Source: an uncultured Lachnospiraceae bacterium (GTDB lineage Bacteria > Bacillota > Clostridia > Lachnospirales > Lachnospiraceae). Taken from it: a stretch of DNA of 64,000 nucleotides. Position numbers and translations under genes: made by a program. Below are positions 42,207 through 50,070 of the stretch, piece after piece. A model generated the notes under the pieces. That model was not told where the DNA came from. It saw only the letters and a program-made list of their open reading frames with translations, and did not search any database. The first letter of the stretch is position 1, and every line of letters starts with the position of its first letter. The stretch is from the NCBI GenBank assembly GCA_910586125.1, contig CAJUHP010000013.1:1-64000 (forward strand), written 5' to 3'.

Positions 42207-44177
42207 CTAATCCTTTTGATAATACTCGCAGGTGAAACCCGCCCCTTTTAAAAGCAGTCCTGGCGCCCATGAAATCGGTTCTGCCATCAAGTCACAGATT
42301 TCTTTTGCGGATACAGAAACTGGTGCGTCCAGGATTACTTCATCATGCACATGAAATACTACCTGTCGTCCCTTTTTTTCAATCCGCTTAAGAGTTTCCG
42401 CCAAACAATCTCTGGCAATGGCCTGAACAATGTTCTCCGTCAGTTTTCCGCCGTAGGTGGATTCTACCCCCCATTTTTTATTTTGGTCTATTCCATAGAA
42501 ATGCAGAGCTAGTCGCCCAAACGAATTCTCCTGCAAGAAGGGTCTGGCATAATATAATTTTCGCCCTGCTGGCAGACGTATAGTTAAAAAACTCTGACCG
42601 TTTTTCATATCCCCCTCCAGGGAGAAAAGCAATCCTCGAACCGCCTGCGGCTGTGCCGTTTGTACCGCAGTAACAGCCGCTTGTTCTACGGCATACCACA
42701 GATCCCGAATTCGGGGATTCGCCGCCCGCCACCGATGTACGATATCTGGCAATTCTTCTTCTGTTAACCCCATCTCTAATGCCCCCATGGCGATCAGTGC
42801 TGCCATGCCTCCTTGATACCCCAAAGCCAACGTGGCAACCTTCCCTTTCTGACGCAGACTGTATTCCGGATTCCCTTTTACAATCCGCTCTACCGGCACC
42901 CCAAACATCTGAGCCGCTGTCGCCTCATAAATCTTTCCGTGTGTTGCAAACACCTCGTTCACCCACTGTTCCCCAGCCAGCCACGCGATGACGCGTGCTT
43001 CGATAGCCGAAAAATCGGCAACCACAAAATGATTCCCCTCAGAAGGAACAAAAGCGGTCCGGATTAGCTGGGATAATGTGTCTGGGATATTCCCGTACAG
43101 CAGCCGCAGCCCTTCTCCATCTTTCCTTTTTACCAGCCTACGGGCACAGTCCAGAGTCCCCAGATAATTCCGAGGAAGATTTTGCATCTGAACCAATCGC
43201 CCGGACCAGCGTCCAGTCCTACTGGCTCCATAATACTGCGTCAAGCCTCGGATACGATCATCTATTCCGCTGGCCGCTGCCATCGCGTCATATTTTTTCA
43301 CGGAAGTCTTCCCCAACTGCTGCCGGATCTCCAGCATCCTTTGAACCTCATATGAATTCTTTTTTTCCAAAAGTCCGGCTACGGTTGCTTTTTGTAGGTT
43401 ATCCGTTTGTGTTCCGTTAGCATTTAACCATTCTAAAAGCTGTGCAGTACTGTTCGGATTTTCCAAACCAGTCAACTCCAGCGCCTCCTGTATCAGCTCA
43501 TCCCGGCATTTCTTGTCGATATACCGAGCTCCTTCGATCATCTCCTGATCGGCTCGCACTCCATAAGCATTCATCTTCGTGTCCATCTGCCACAAGCGCT
43601 CTTCCTCTTTCGGCATAGGAAAAGCTTCCAATCGCTTTAGTATTTCCCTCTCCGCTATCACGTCTCGCTGACAATATTCCTTAAACAACGCCCAGCGTTC
43701 TGGCTCTTGATATGGATGATTCCAAAGCCGACCACCATTTTTCTGACTTGGTTTACACGGCGTACAGAAATATCGGATCAGGGATTTGCCGACCGCCAGT
43801 TTTTGTTTGTCTTGCGAAAGTCCGATCGCCCGCCCAATTGCCTCCAATCCGGCCGGATATCCACAGTACAGCCCGTGGGCCATGGTACACTGCCACTGCT
43901 CTACCGGCGTCGTATATCCGGCCCGATTGAGGCAATACCACTCAAATGCCGCGTTGTAGGCGTGTTTTTTCACGGTGGGATCCTGTAACGCTGCCCGGAG
44001 AAGAACGGATAGTTCCTCTCCGGATGCCAAATCGACAATCTGCACCAAATCGTCATCCCATTGGTAGGCAAGCAGTAAGATCTGAAAATCCTCGGACTGC
44101 GCATATTTATATGCGCCGGCCTTTCCGATGTCCACACTGCTGCGGGTCTCTATGTCGATGCTTAAATGATGATTCAT
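42207..44177 (-). CDS. Phage DNA polymerase, family A
   Basis: 656 residues from ATG 44177 (GGGAGGGAG upstream). N-terminal 3'-5' exonuclease: SIDIETRSSVD (ExoI DxE). Polymerase motif A VVADFSAIEARVIAWLAGE, motif B RQKGKVATLALGYQGG, motif C VFHVHDEVILDAP. This compact polymerase replicates the phage genome together with the VapE-type protein and the DUF2815 ssDNA-binding protein. Confidence 0.94.
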   Translation of the reverse strand: MNHHLSIDIETRSSVDIGKAGAYKYAQSEDFQILLLAYQWDDDLVQIVDLASGEELSVLLRAALQDPTVKKHAYNAAFEWYCLNRAGYTTPVEQWQCTMAHGLYCGYPAGLEAIGRAIGLSQDKQKLAVGKSLIRYFCTPCKPSQKNGGRLWNHPYQEPERWALFKEYCQRDVIAEREILKRLEAFPMPKEEERLWQMDTKMNAYGVRADQEMIEGARYIDKKCRDELIQEALELTGLENPNSTAQLLEWLNANGTQTDNLQKATVAGLLEKKNSYEVQRMLEIRQQLGKTSVKKYDAMAAASGIDDRIRGLTQYYGASRTGRWSGRLVQMQNLPRNYLGTLDCARRLVKRKDGEGLRLLYGNIPDTLSQLIRTAFVPSEGNHFVVADFSAIEARVIAWLAGEQWVNEVFATHGKIYEATAAQMFGVPVERIVKGNPEYSLRQKGKVATLALGYQGGMAALIAMGALEMGLTEEELPDIVHRWRAANPRIRDLWYAVEQAAVTAVQTAQPQAVRGLLFSLEGDMKNGQSFLTIRLPAGRKLYYARPFLQENSFGRLALHFYGIDQNKKWGVESTYGGKLTENIVQAIARDCLAETLKRIEKKGRQVVFHVHDEVILDAPVSVSAKEICDLMAEPISWAPGLLLKGAGFTCEYYQKD

Positions 44178-44220
44178 CCATCTCCCTCCCAACCGGCATC
44201 TGCCTTACATTTCTTCCTTA

Positions 44221-44916
44221 TCAGTAAGGCTGGCCGGTAATCGGGTTGACGCCTCCCGGAGAGCTTCCTTGCATATGGGTGCCGTTCCATGGCGTACTCG
44301 ACATGGTAGGCGCCGTTCCATACCCCGGCTGCGTTGTCTGCACGGTTTGTGTGTTCGGCATTCCCGGCTGTGTCGTCGTACCAAACGCCTGCGCTGCAGA
44401 AGGGGCCGAACCTCCCAAAGCCTCTCCGTCCCGCAGCTTCTGCACCGGCCCCAGACCACAGCCGATTCCCTTCTTTCCGCCGATCGCATAGGGAAAGAAG
44501 GAGATGTTTACCCGGCCATACATGCCGCTGTATATTTCGGATTGATTGATAATAGGATTTCCCCGCAAATCTACCACCTCCGGCGGATAATCTGCTTTAG
44601 CACTGGCCGTAAAGACCCAATGTCCTTTACACTCTGCCCCGAACGGCATCCCGTCAGACGGCCGGACGCCGTCCCCATCGTACACCGGTACCGGAAGGAC
44701 CGGCGGACACGCGCCGTTCCATTTTCCGGAGATTCCTTTCTGTTTGGCTGCCTCTATGGCTGCCTGAATTCGTGCCAGAGTATCGGCATCCCCTTTCGGC
44801 AGCAATACTGTCACACTGAATTTTTCTTCCTGCCCTGGCATAAACGCATACGGTTTAAACAGATGGACATAGGACATTCTTACCTCTCCTGTGGTTACGT
44901 TTGTTAAATCATTCAT
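44221..44916 (-). CDS. ssDNA-binding protein (DUF2815, T7 gp2.5-like)
   Basis: 231 residues. The OB-fold part (1-170) includes MSYVHLFKPYAFMPGQEEKF and YGRVNISFFPYAIGGKKGIG, the DUF2815 signatures; the C-terminal 60 residues are Gly/Pro/Thr/Gln-rich and disordered. It protects single strands at the replication fork. Its ATG overlaps the DUF2800 stop (ATGA). Confidence 0.9.
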   Translation of the reverse strand: MNDLTNVTTGEVRMSYVHLFKPYAFMPGQEEKFSVTVLLPKGDADTLARIQAAIEAAKQKGISGKWNGACPPVLPVPVYDGDGVRPSDGMPFGAECKGHWVFTASAKADYPPEVVDLRGNPIINQSEIYSGMYGRVNISFFPYAIGGKKGIGCGLGPVQKLRDGEALGGSAPSAAQAFGTTTQPGMPNTQTVQTTQPGYGTAPTMSSTPWNGTHMQGSSPGGVNPITGQPY

Positions 44917-46106
44917 TCAGCTCTCTCCTTTCCCTTTTCTGCAAAGGCTTCTTCTGCCCTTACTCGGTTTGTAATAGCGGCTCGTTTATCCGTTTCTGGT
45001 ACTAGCGTAGGCTTTCCTGGTTTCTTTATAATCTGATCCCCCACATAGGCTGCTAGTTCTTTTTTCCCCAGTTCTTTCTCGGCCTGAGCCACGGATAAGG
45101 GTTCTCTTTTCCACAGAACTGCTTCCGGAATTCCGTGTCCCATTATTTGCTGAAAAGCTTGTTCCACATCGGCCCAAACCCGGCTTCCCCTGCCTTCCAC
45201 GGCCTTCCATCCCGGTATCGCGTTCCCGGCCAGACATTCTGCCAAAGCCCAATCCTGCAAATCTGAAAGCCATGCGGCGACATCCGCTCCCTGAAGCAGA
45301 TAACGCCCTACTTCTTCCGCTGTAATCAACGGAGGCTTTTTCCCGATCTGAAACGCCTGACGTACGTTCTCCTCTGCCCTGGCACGACACTGTGTCTTTG
45401 CTCGGCAAAACCGGCAGGTTTCTTTATCCGGCTTATACTCCCCTTCTCCCTGGATCGCCAATGCCGCCTGTTTTGCAGCATACCCTGCAAATCGGGATAA
45501 CTCTTCTAATGAAAGTTCCCATTCCGAGATACCATCTGGAATTCTAGGCTGCACGATCGACAGACGAATTTGTTGAATGGGGTACAGCATTCGATAAGAT
45601 TCCCAGGCCCCTAATGCATAGAGCATCATCTGTGGGTTCTTTTCCGCCGAGACTGGCACCTGTTTCCCATATTTGAAATCAATGATATGTAGGACGCCTC
45701 CTCCGATCAGGATACAATCCGCTGTTCCAAAACCATCCGGTACGCAAAAGCTAAAATCTACTCTCTTTTCCACCGCCGCATAAGGGACAGAGGTAAATTT
45801 CATAGAAGCAGCTTTTACATAATCCAAGTATTCCTCCGTATATCCCGCCATCTCATCAGCCCAAAGAGGGGCTTTTCTCCATTTCTTCAGCAGTCCCGTC
45901 AGCTTCTGTCGTGTAAAGACCTCCGGCTGAAAGTAATTCCTCAGTTTTCCCTCGGCTATCTCATGGGCCAGAGTCCCTTCGGCGGCAGCCTCTGACTGGG
46001 TATCTGGAAACTGCTGCTCTAGAAGAGCACTAGGAGGACACACCAGCCACCGATGCGCCCCTGAAGCGCTTAATATGGCATGTGCCCGTTCCCTCGCCCA
46101 CGTCAT
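44913..46106 (-). CDS. DUF2800 protein, PD-(D/E)XK-like nuclease
   Basis: 397 residues. GFGTADCILIGGGVLHIIDF followed by KYGK is the D...D/ExK nuclease core seen in RecB/Cas4-like enzymes, and CRFCRAKTQCRARA near 230 supplies cysteines like those of the iron-sulphur cluster in this class. In phages the family sits with DUF2815 and polymerase genes, suggesting recombination or replication-fork processing. Coupled by ATGA overlaps at both ends. Confidence 0.88.
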   Translation of the reverse strand: MTWARERAHAILSASGAHRWLVCPPSALLEQQFPDTQSEAAAEGTLAHEIAEGKLRNYFQPEVFTRQKLTGLLKKWRKAPLWADEMAGYTEEYLDYVKAASMKFTSVPYAAVEKRVDFSFCVPDGFGTADCILIGGGVLHIIDFKYGKQVPVSAEKNPQMMLYALGAWESYRMLYPIQQIRLSIVQPRIPDGISEWELSLEELSRFAGYAAKQAALAIQGEGEYKPDKETCRFCRAKTQCRARAEENVRQAFQIGKKPPLITAEEVGRYLLQGADVAAWLSDLQDWALAECLAGNAIPGWKAVEGRGSRVWADVEQAFQQIMGHGIPEAVLWKREPLSVAQAEKELGKKELAAYVGDQIIKKPGKPTLVPETDKRAAITNRVRAEEAFAEKGKERAE

Positions 46107-46690
46107 ATCTGCGCCCCCAATGCTCGCAGCCTTGTAGCAAACGCACCGTACTGGGCGGCAGGAAGAACAGGTAATGCTTCCACGCCGAATTCCTTTAAAA
46201 GCCCTAGCAGGTCTCCCTGCTTTCCCGCGTCCATCAGTGTCATACCAGCTCTGGCCAGATCATCCAGGGTATAGCCCGGTGTAGAGACGGGAACGGACGT
46301 GGAGACAGGAACCGGATCATCGGGCGTAGGTATCGGAACCGGTGCGGGCGCCGGCGTCGACGTCGGTACAAAGCCCGGTGCAGTTACAGGTACTTGTGGT
46401 TGTCCGTTTGGCCCCCCGGAGAAAGCATTCCACGAAGTGGTGGCGGCGGACGGCGATATCTGTGTCGGTGCGGCGGTTGCCAACGATGCCTGTGTCGGAT
46501 CCGCTGCCTGCGGCGCCGAGTCCGGAGCGTTTACGAGCGCTTGTCCAGACGGCGTAACCGGTGTTTCCTGTATGCTGGCAGCAGAGGCCGCGCATTCCTG
46601 TGCTGGTTTTACCGGTTCGGCCGCTACACCGGCCAGTTGTCTTGCAAACTGCATCATCTCATCGAAGTTCTTAAATTCTAGGGTTATCAT
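46103..46690 (-). CDS. Early protein with Pro/Ala/Thr-rich linker
   Basis: 195 residues in three parts: a short N-terminal block (MITLEFKNFDEMMQFARQLA), a 110-residue low-complexity linker of Ala, Pro, Thr and Val, and a C-terminal 55-residue helical domain (DLARAGMTLMDAGKQGDLLG). It resembles phage proteins annotated only as hypothetical. The DNA of the linker is GC-rich and also reads as a long open frame on the other strand, which I reject. Confidence 0.75.
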   Translation of the reverse strand: MITLEFKNFDEMMQFARQLAGVAAEPVKPAQECAASAASIQETPVTPSGQALVNAPDSAPQAADPTQASLATAAPTQISPSAATTSWNAFSGGPNGQPQVPVTAPGFVPTSTPAPAPVPIPTPDDPVPVSTSVPVSTPGYTLDDLARAGMTLMDAGKQGDLLGLLKEFGVEALPVLPAAQYGAFATRLRALGAQI

Positions 46691-47013
46691 TGTTCTCTCC
46701 TTTTCTTGAAAAGTGATTTGAGGTGTGCTATAATGTTTTGTGTTGATGTGTTGCGCCGAACTTGGGCCTTTACCCAGTCGGCGCTTTTTTCGTACAGGAT
46801 CTCTTCGAGCGCATCGATCACCGTGCCGATCACGACGTAAATCGGTTGCCGTGTATCTTCTGCGGCATCATCCCGAAGCCCTTTCAGATATCCACATAGA
46901 TACGCCACGTTCCACAACTGCCGACTCATCATCTGATCCCAACACTCCTCGGTACGCCCGCGCATAAGATCCTTTTTTACACTGCGTACAAGTTCCTCTT
47001 TTACGATACGCAT
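46687..47013 (-). CDS. Unknown 108-residue early protein
   Basis: From ATG 47013 with AAGGAGG upstream. Helical throughout; MSRQLWNVAYLCGYLKGLRD is the most conserved-looking stretch. It overlaps the next gene by 4 bases. No domain recognised. Confidence 0.72.
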   Translation of the reverse strand: MRIVKEELVRSVKKDLMRGRTEECWDQMMSRQLWNVAYLCGYLKGLRDDAAEDTRQPIYVVIGTVIDALEEILYEKSADWVKAQVRRNTSTQNIIAHLKSLFKKRREQ

Positions 47014-47132
47014 ACAGATGTTCCTCCTTTCTTTTAAGATGTCCGGTTCGCCCATCTCCATTTCAAATCCGCTCGCGCACCAGTCGTTGATTTACCCACA
47101 GTACCTATAAAGTCTCATTGTGTTACATTCTC

Positions 47133-47372
47133 CTACAAAATTGATGCTTTTTCAGTCTCTGTAAATTTCAGTATCTTACAGAGCATCTGCAATTCGCGAC
47201 GTCGAAACGTTCCGGGGTTACGGATACGGTCATACAATGTAGATAGCGGCATGTGCATCTTTGCCGCCAACACTTTCTTGTCGTGAATCCCTGCCAGAAT
47301 AGCCTTTGACTCAATCAAAGCCTTCAGCATCACATCTGACATCTGTTCATCAGATTGCCTTAATCTCGGCAT
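47133..47372 (-). CDS. Small HTH regulator (Cro-like)
   Basis: 79 residues with a helix-turn-helix: DKKVLAAKMHMPLSTLYDRI (about 32-51). GGAGGAGGTGA precedes the ATG. It lies at the head of the DNA-processing genes and may set early gene expression or serve as a Cro counterpart. Confidence 0.78.
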   Translation of the reverse strand: MPRLRQSDEQMSDVMLKALIESKAILAGIHDKKVLAAKMHMPLSTLYDRIRNPGTFRRRELQMLCKILKFTETEKASIL

Positions 47373-47390
47373 TGTCTCTCACCTCCTCCC

Positions 47391-47616
47391 TACGCTCCTT
47401 CCTGCCGGTCGGTGATAGCCGCCGGCTCTTGATGATTTTCTCGCAAAACGCGCTGATGCACCCTAAATAAATCCTCCAGCTCGTCCCACAATTCAACGTT
47501 ACCGACTACTTGTCCACCCCTATGGATTTGTAATACCTAATGTCAATCCCTAATCTGTCTGCCATCTGCTGCTGCGTCAGCCCGGCCCTCTGCCGGGCTT
47601 CCTTCAGGTTCTTTCG
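47391..47616 (-). pseudogene. XRE-family regulator, start lost and frameshifted
   Basis: The minus strand encodes a recognisable HTH (KNLKEARQRAGLTQQQMADR, then LGIDIRYYKSI) that hits TAG after VDK. One base less or more at about 47515 would join it to VGNVELWDELEDLFRVHQRV, the usual continuation of this regulator type, ending at TAG 47391. There is also no ATG, GTG or TTG start: the expected start region is occupied by an (AG)8 repeat following AAAGGAG. So both ends of the gene look damaged. Confidence 0.7.
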
Positions 47617-47617
47617 C

Positions 47618-47633
47618 CTCTCTCTCTCTCTCT
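47618..47633. repeat. (CT)8 dinucleotide repeat
   Basis: Eight CT units (AG on the coding strand) at the ribosome-binding/start region of the broken XRE gene; a slippage-prone tract. Confidence 0.85.
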
Positions 47634-47682
47634 CCTTTCCTGCTGGTCTGTTCCTCTTTCCCCTAAAAAGAAATGGAACAAA

Positions 47683-47898
47683 CTACCTTGAATCCTGCTC
47701 TTTTGCCAGTTTTTCTTCCCTCTCTTTTTCCCACTCCTTTACACGTCTCTGATACTCCGCTTCGTCCCAAGGCTTTCCATCCCACATAGAATTAAATTTA
47801 TTCTCTCGATAATTCAGCCACGCATAGTACAGGATAAGCAAAGCAGTCGGAATAAGCACCACCATGCTCCCCCAATGTTGGCACATAAATTCAGCCAT
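47683..47898 (-). CDS. Small membrane protein
   Basis: 71 residues: one transmembrane helix (GSMVVLIPTALLILYYAWLN, about 10-29) followed by a highly charged Lys/Glu-rich helix (RRVKEWEKEREEKLAKEQ). GGGAGAG-type site upstream. It may be a superinfection-exclusion or host-membrane protein, but nothing proves this. Confidence 0.68.
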   Translation of the reverse strand: MAEFMCQHWGSMVVLIPTALLILYYAWLNYRENKFNSMWDGKPWDEAEYQRRVKEWEKEREEKLAKEQDSR

Positions 47899-47953
47899 CC
47901 TCTTCTCTCCCTTCTGTTATTCGGTCGCTGCCCGATCTACCTACCGACTCTGA

Positions 47954-48130
47954 TCAAGTATTATGATACCCTATAGGCTCTTCTCCCCGTTTCACCAGTT
48001 CCATCCTTAAAGCCTCTACCGATACGTTGCCCGGAACGGGCTGACCACAATTAACAGCGGCCCAAATTCGGTTTCTGATTTCGTTAAGAGTCCAATCCTT
48101 GACTTTTTCAAGCTCCCATTCATATATCAT
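47954..48130 (-). CDS. 58-residue phage protein of unknown function
   Basis: From ATG 48130 to TGA 47954. The product begins MIYEWELEKVKDWTLNEIRN and ends MELVKRGEEPIGYHNT; the C-terminal pattern LxxELxxRGExPxGYHNT is one I associate with small conserved phage proteins. The ribosome binding site is weak (GAGG far upstream). Confidence 0.65.
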   Translation of the reverse strand: MIYEWELEKVKDWTLNEIRNRIWAAVNCGQPVPGNVSVEALRMELVKRGEEPIGYHNT

Positions 48131-48212
48131 TTACAATCTCATTTTCCTCATCTATAGTCGGCTGCCCGATCTGCCCCTGATCCGGCCCGATCAGGCAGCC
48201 CTTTCTTTCACC

Positions 48213-48368
48213 CTAACCGGCCTCCCGCTCCACGTTCTCGCCCATCATCATTTCCTGACACAGCAAAATCGTGCTGGCGTCCCGGTTCATGATGGACAAC
48301 CCTCTGGCATCCATCTTTTTCAGTTTTTCTGTTATTTCCTGGAGTTCCTTCTTTATTTGCTCGGACAT
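48213..48368 (-). CDS. 51-residue helical protein
   Basis: ATG 48368 has AGGAGGTG upstream. MSEQIKKELQEITEKLKKMD begins a coiled coil; the C-terminus contains a Met-rich stretch (CQEMMMGENVE). Function unknown. Confidence 0.65.
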   Translation of the reverse strand: MSEQIKKELQEITEKLKKMDARGLSIMNRDASTILLCQEMMMGENVEREAG

Positions 48369-48402
48369 GCATTTCACCTCCTCATTATTCTTTTCTAAGC
48401 CG

Positions 48403-48431
48403 TTGCGTTCCCTGCTATTCTCCGGTATACT
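48403..48431 (+). promoter_or_regulatory. Promoter of the YozE-like gene
   Basis: TTGCGT (48403-48408), 17-base spacer, TATACT (48426-48431), directly abutting the conserved inverted repeat at 48432-48463. It points against the surrounding minus-strand operon. Confidence 0.75.
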
Positions 48432-48463
48432 GTATTTACAGGCTCCCGCCAGAGCCGAAATAC
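48432..48463 (+). promoter_or_regulatory. Conserved leader hairpin, copy 1
   Basis: GTATTT-ACA-GGCTC-CCGCCA-GAGCC-G-AAATAC: two stacked stems with an ACA/G internal loop. Copy 2 (48919-48949) keeps the loops identical while both stems change in a compensated way (GGCTC/GAGCC becomes GGCCC/GGGCC; GTATT/AATAC becomes GTACT/AGTAC). The predicted transcription start falls within the element, so it could be an operator, a 5' mRNA hairpin, or both. Confidence 0.7.
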
Positions 48464-48483
48464 GATAGAAAGGAATTGAAAAT

Positions 48484-48744
48484 ATGATCAAAGGAATTCC
48501 GTGGACCTTCAAAACTTGGATTGCAAACTTTAGGGATGTTGACCTTCCTATTGGCGACCTAGCCAATGACGTCCTACGCGATGATGAATTTCCGGAGGAA
48601 GATTACTTCGGAGAAATACTCGAACACATCAGCATAAAATGCAGATATGATTCAGACATCATTGAGACTTTCGTTCTCGCATGGAACTTTTACTTAGCCT
48701 CGAAAGACCCTTCCTGCCCTGATCTGGAAGATACCAGCCTGTAG
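48484..48744 (+). CDS. YozE SAM-like-fold protein
   Basis: 86 residues resembling the YozE/DUF1250 SAM-like fold: a four-helix bundle with FRDVDLPIGDLANDVLRDDE and FPEEDYFGEILEHISIKCRY, matching the family's pattern (short N-terminal helix, PIGDLAxD, FPxxxxDxxEI). Cellular role unknown. It is transcribed on its own from 48403-48431, against the early operon, so it may be made in the lysogen. AAAGGAATTG precedes the ATG. Confidence 0.82.
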   Translation: MIKGIPWTFKTWIANFRDVDLPIGDLANDVLRDDEFPEEDYFGEILEHISIKCRYDSDIIETFVLAWNFYLASKDPSCPDLEDTSL

Positions 48745-48866
48745 CTGCGGCTATACGGTTCACGCACCAGTTTGTAGGATGGCTTTTTATCCGACTCCAG
48801 GATATTCCGAATATCCTGGAGCACTTTTCGTATCATCCGCAATTCTCTGTAAATACTTTTCAACAT
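48690..48866 (-). CDS. 58-residue basic protein
   Basis: ATG 48866 with GAGGTGA upstream. MLKSIYRELRMIRKVLQDIR starts a helix; the C-terminus is basic (KLVREPYSRSYRLVSSR). The last 55 bases overlap the end of the YozE-like gene on the other strand, so the two transcripts are convergent. Confidence 0.6.
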   Translation of the reverse strand: MLKSIYRELRMIRKVLQDIRNILESDKKPSYKLVREPYSRSYRLVSSRSGQEGSFEAK

Positions 48867-48888
48867 TTTTCTCACCTCGCTTTCGTTC

Positions 48889-48917
48889 TTGTATTTTTCG
48901 CTTTCTCCTTTTATACT
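48889..48917 (+). promoter_or_regulatory. Promoter before leader hairpin copy 2
   Basis: TTGTAT (48889-48894), 17-base spacer, TATACT (48912-48917); one base separates it from the hairpin, the same layout as copy 1. Confidence 0.75.
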
Positions 48918-48918
48918 T

Positions 48919-48949
48919 GTACTTACAGGCCCCCGCCAGGGCCGAGTAC
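48919..48949 (+). promoter_or_regulatory. Conserved leader hairpin, copy 2
   Basis: GTACTT-ACA-GGCCC-CCGCCA-GGGCC-G-AGTAC, followed by GAAAGAAAGGAG before the start of a 56-residue gene. See copy 1 for the compensated differences. Confidence 0.7.
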
Positions 48950-48971
48950 GAAAGAAAGGAGATGTCAACAC

Positions 48972-49142
48972 ATGAGTACTTTTGTTCACAACGTTACTCT
49001 CTTACATCTGTTAAAGCAGGATACAGAAAACCTATCTCTTGATGAACTGTATTCTCTCTACCTTGAAACGTTTCAGCAGGTGCAAGAATCCAAAAAGCGT
49101 TATCAGGAGACCCATAAGGAGCCGATTTTCAGCTTTGATTAG
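48972..49142 (+). CDS. 56-residue protein under leader hairpin 2
   Basis: ATG 48972, AAAGGAG about 10 bases upstream, TAG at 49140-49142. MSTFVHNVTLLHLLKQDTEN then a helical, charged C-terminus ending EPIFSFD. Not related by sequence to the YozE-like gene although it shares its promoter-leader. Its 3' part overlaps an open frame on the minus strand (49032-49376). Function unknown. Confidence 0.62.
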   Translation: MSTFVHNVTLLHLLKQDTENLSLDELYSLYLETFQQVQESKKRYQETHKEPIFSFD

Positions 49143-49376
49143 CTCCCTGTGAACGGAGGCCATCGCCTCTGATGATGCTGGTATCGGAGAATCATACTGG
49201 TAATCCGTTCTGGAATACTCCGCTAACAGCTCCATCTGTCGGCGGAGTATTTTCCTGTTACTTGCTCTTCGTATGTTACGTCTCATTTCCTTTCTTGGCT
49301 GCTCTGGTTTCCCTGCCGCTTCCGCGATCTTTTCTCTGGATTCTTGTTCCAGATCGTTTTCTGAGTTCATTTGCAT
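49032..49376 (-). CDS. 114-residue protein with C-terminal membrane helix, copy 1
   Basis: ATG 49376 with AGGAGG 5 bases upstream. The N-terminal 60 residues (DLEQESREKIAEAAGKPEQP, then a basic RRNIRRASNRKILRRQ block) are shared almost perfectly with a second gene at 49999-50316, inside a 197-bp repeat. The unique C-terminus carries a hydrophobic helix (LLMGLLITLFGFLHLL). It overlaps the plus-strand 56-residue gene for about 110 bases, so its 3' part is less certain. Confidence 0.52.
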   Translation of the reverse strand: MQMNSENDLEQESREKIAEAAGKPEQPRKEMRRNIRRASNRKILRRQMELLAEYSRTDYQYDSPIPASSEAMASVHRELIKAENRLLMGLLITLFGFLHLLKRFKVERIQFIKR

Positions 49377-49387
49377 TTACGCCTCCT
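49191..49387. repeat. 197-bp direct repeat, copy 1
   Basis: Nearly identical to 50131-50327 (offset 940), with only a handful of mismatches near the ends. The two copies flank the first repressor unit, so recombination between them would delete or duplicate one immunity module. Confidence 0.93.
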
Positions 49388-49415
49388 TTCTGCCTCCCCT
49401 TTTCGGCTGCCCTGA

Positions 49416-49586
49416 TCAGGCGCTCTGGCCCGGCGGACGGCGCGGCTGGTTGTCATTTCTGCTTTCCTTCTGTAAGAGACAATGAATCCAGCCTTTTAAG
49501 TAAAAATAGTCCTCCGGATAATTCGCTCGAATTTTATCAAGCTTTAATGCTATATCTCTAACATCTTCTACTTTCTGTGCATTCAT
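49416..49586 (-). CDS. 56-residue protein, first gene left of repressor 1
   Basis: ATG 49586 with AAGGAGGGG upstream; driven by the consensus minus-strand promoter at 49627-49655. MNAQKVEDVRDIALKLDKIR then NYPEDYFYLKGWIHCLLQKE, ending in a Pro/Arg-rich tail. The position opposite a CI-like repressor is that of a Cro or anti-repressor, but no HTH is visible. Confidence 0.7.
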   Translation of the reverse strand: MNAQKVEDVRDIALKLDKIRANYPEDYFYLKGWIHCLLQKESRNDNQPRRPPGQSA

Positions 49587-49618
49587 TATTACCCCTCCTT
49601 TCCTTTAGTTTGTTTTCA

Positions 49619-49704
49619 TTGAAATCAATATATCATTCTTTGAAATCATTGTCAACCTATTTTTTGCTTTTTTTGTTTACATTGAAATCATTCTATGGTA
49701 TAGT
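49619..49704. promoter_or_regulatory. Divergent promoters and three operators of repressor 1
   Basis: Leftward: TTGACA (49650-49655, minus), 17 bases, TATATT (49627-49632). Rightward: TTTACA (49676-49681), 17 bases, TATAGT (49699-49704). TTGAAATCA occurs three times, at 49619-49627, 49640-49648 and 49682-49690, touching both promoters. This is a compact lysis-lysogeny switch. Confidence 0.82.
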
Positions 49705-49725
49705 GCTTTCATGGAGGTAAAAAAA

Positions 49726-50070
49726 ATGGATATTCATGATCGTTTAAAGCTTTTAAGAGAAGAATTAAATTTAACCACACGCGCTTTTGGAGCTGCCATT
49801 AACATGTCCGGCGGCGCTATCACGAATATGGAAAAAGGTACCCGCAATATTACTGAGCGTACTATTCGTGATGTATGCCGCGAATACAATGTTAATCCTG
49901 ACTGGTTAGTCAACGGTACTGAACCGATGTTTGAGGATATGACTAATGATCTAGATATAGATGATGAAGTCAAACAACTCGCTAAGCAATATAGTCTGTT
50001 AAATGATAAAGATAGAGAACTCGTTAAACGAATGATTGATTCTTTGGCAGAAAAAGTAAACCATATGTAG
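49726..50070 (+). CDS. CI-like XRE repressor 1
   Basis: 114 residues from ATG 49726 (GGAGG 8 bases upstream). HTH: TRAFGAAINMSGGAITNMEK (about 18-37), followed by the PDWLVNGTEPMFED block common to small clostridial phage repressors, and a short helical dimerisation tail. There is no peptidase-like C-terminal domain, so induction would not be by RecA self-cleavage; the ImmA/IrrE-like protein at 52247 is the likely antagonist. Its operators lie directly upstream. Confidence 0.88.
   Translation: MDIHDRLKLLREELNLTTRAFGAAINMSGGAITNMEKGTRNITERTIRDVCREYNVNPDWLVNGTEPMFEDMTNDLDIDDEVKQLAKQYSLLNDKDRELVKRMIDSLAEKVNHM

Noticed and set aside
46299..46709. 136-codon plus-strand frame rich in Gly, Ala and Val
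   Set aside because: Reverse complement of the Pro/Ala/Thr linker of the minus-strand gene; composition artefact.
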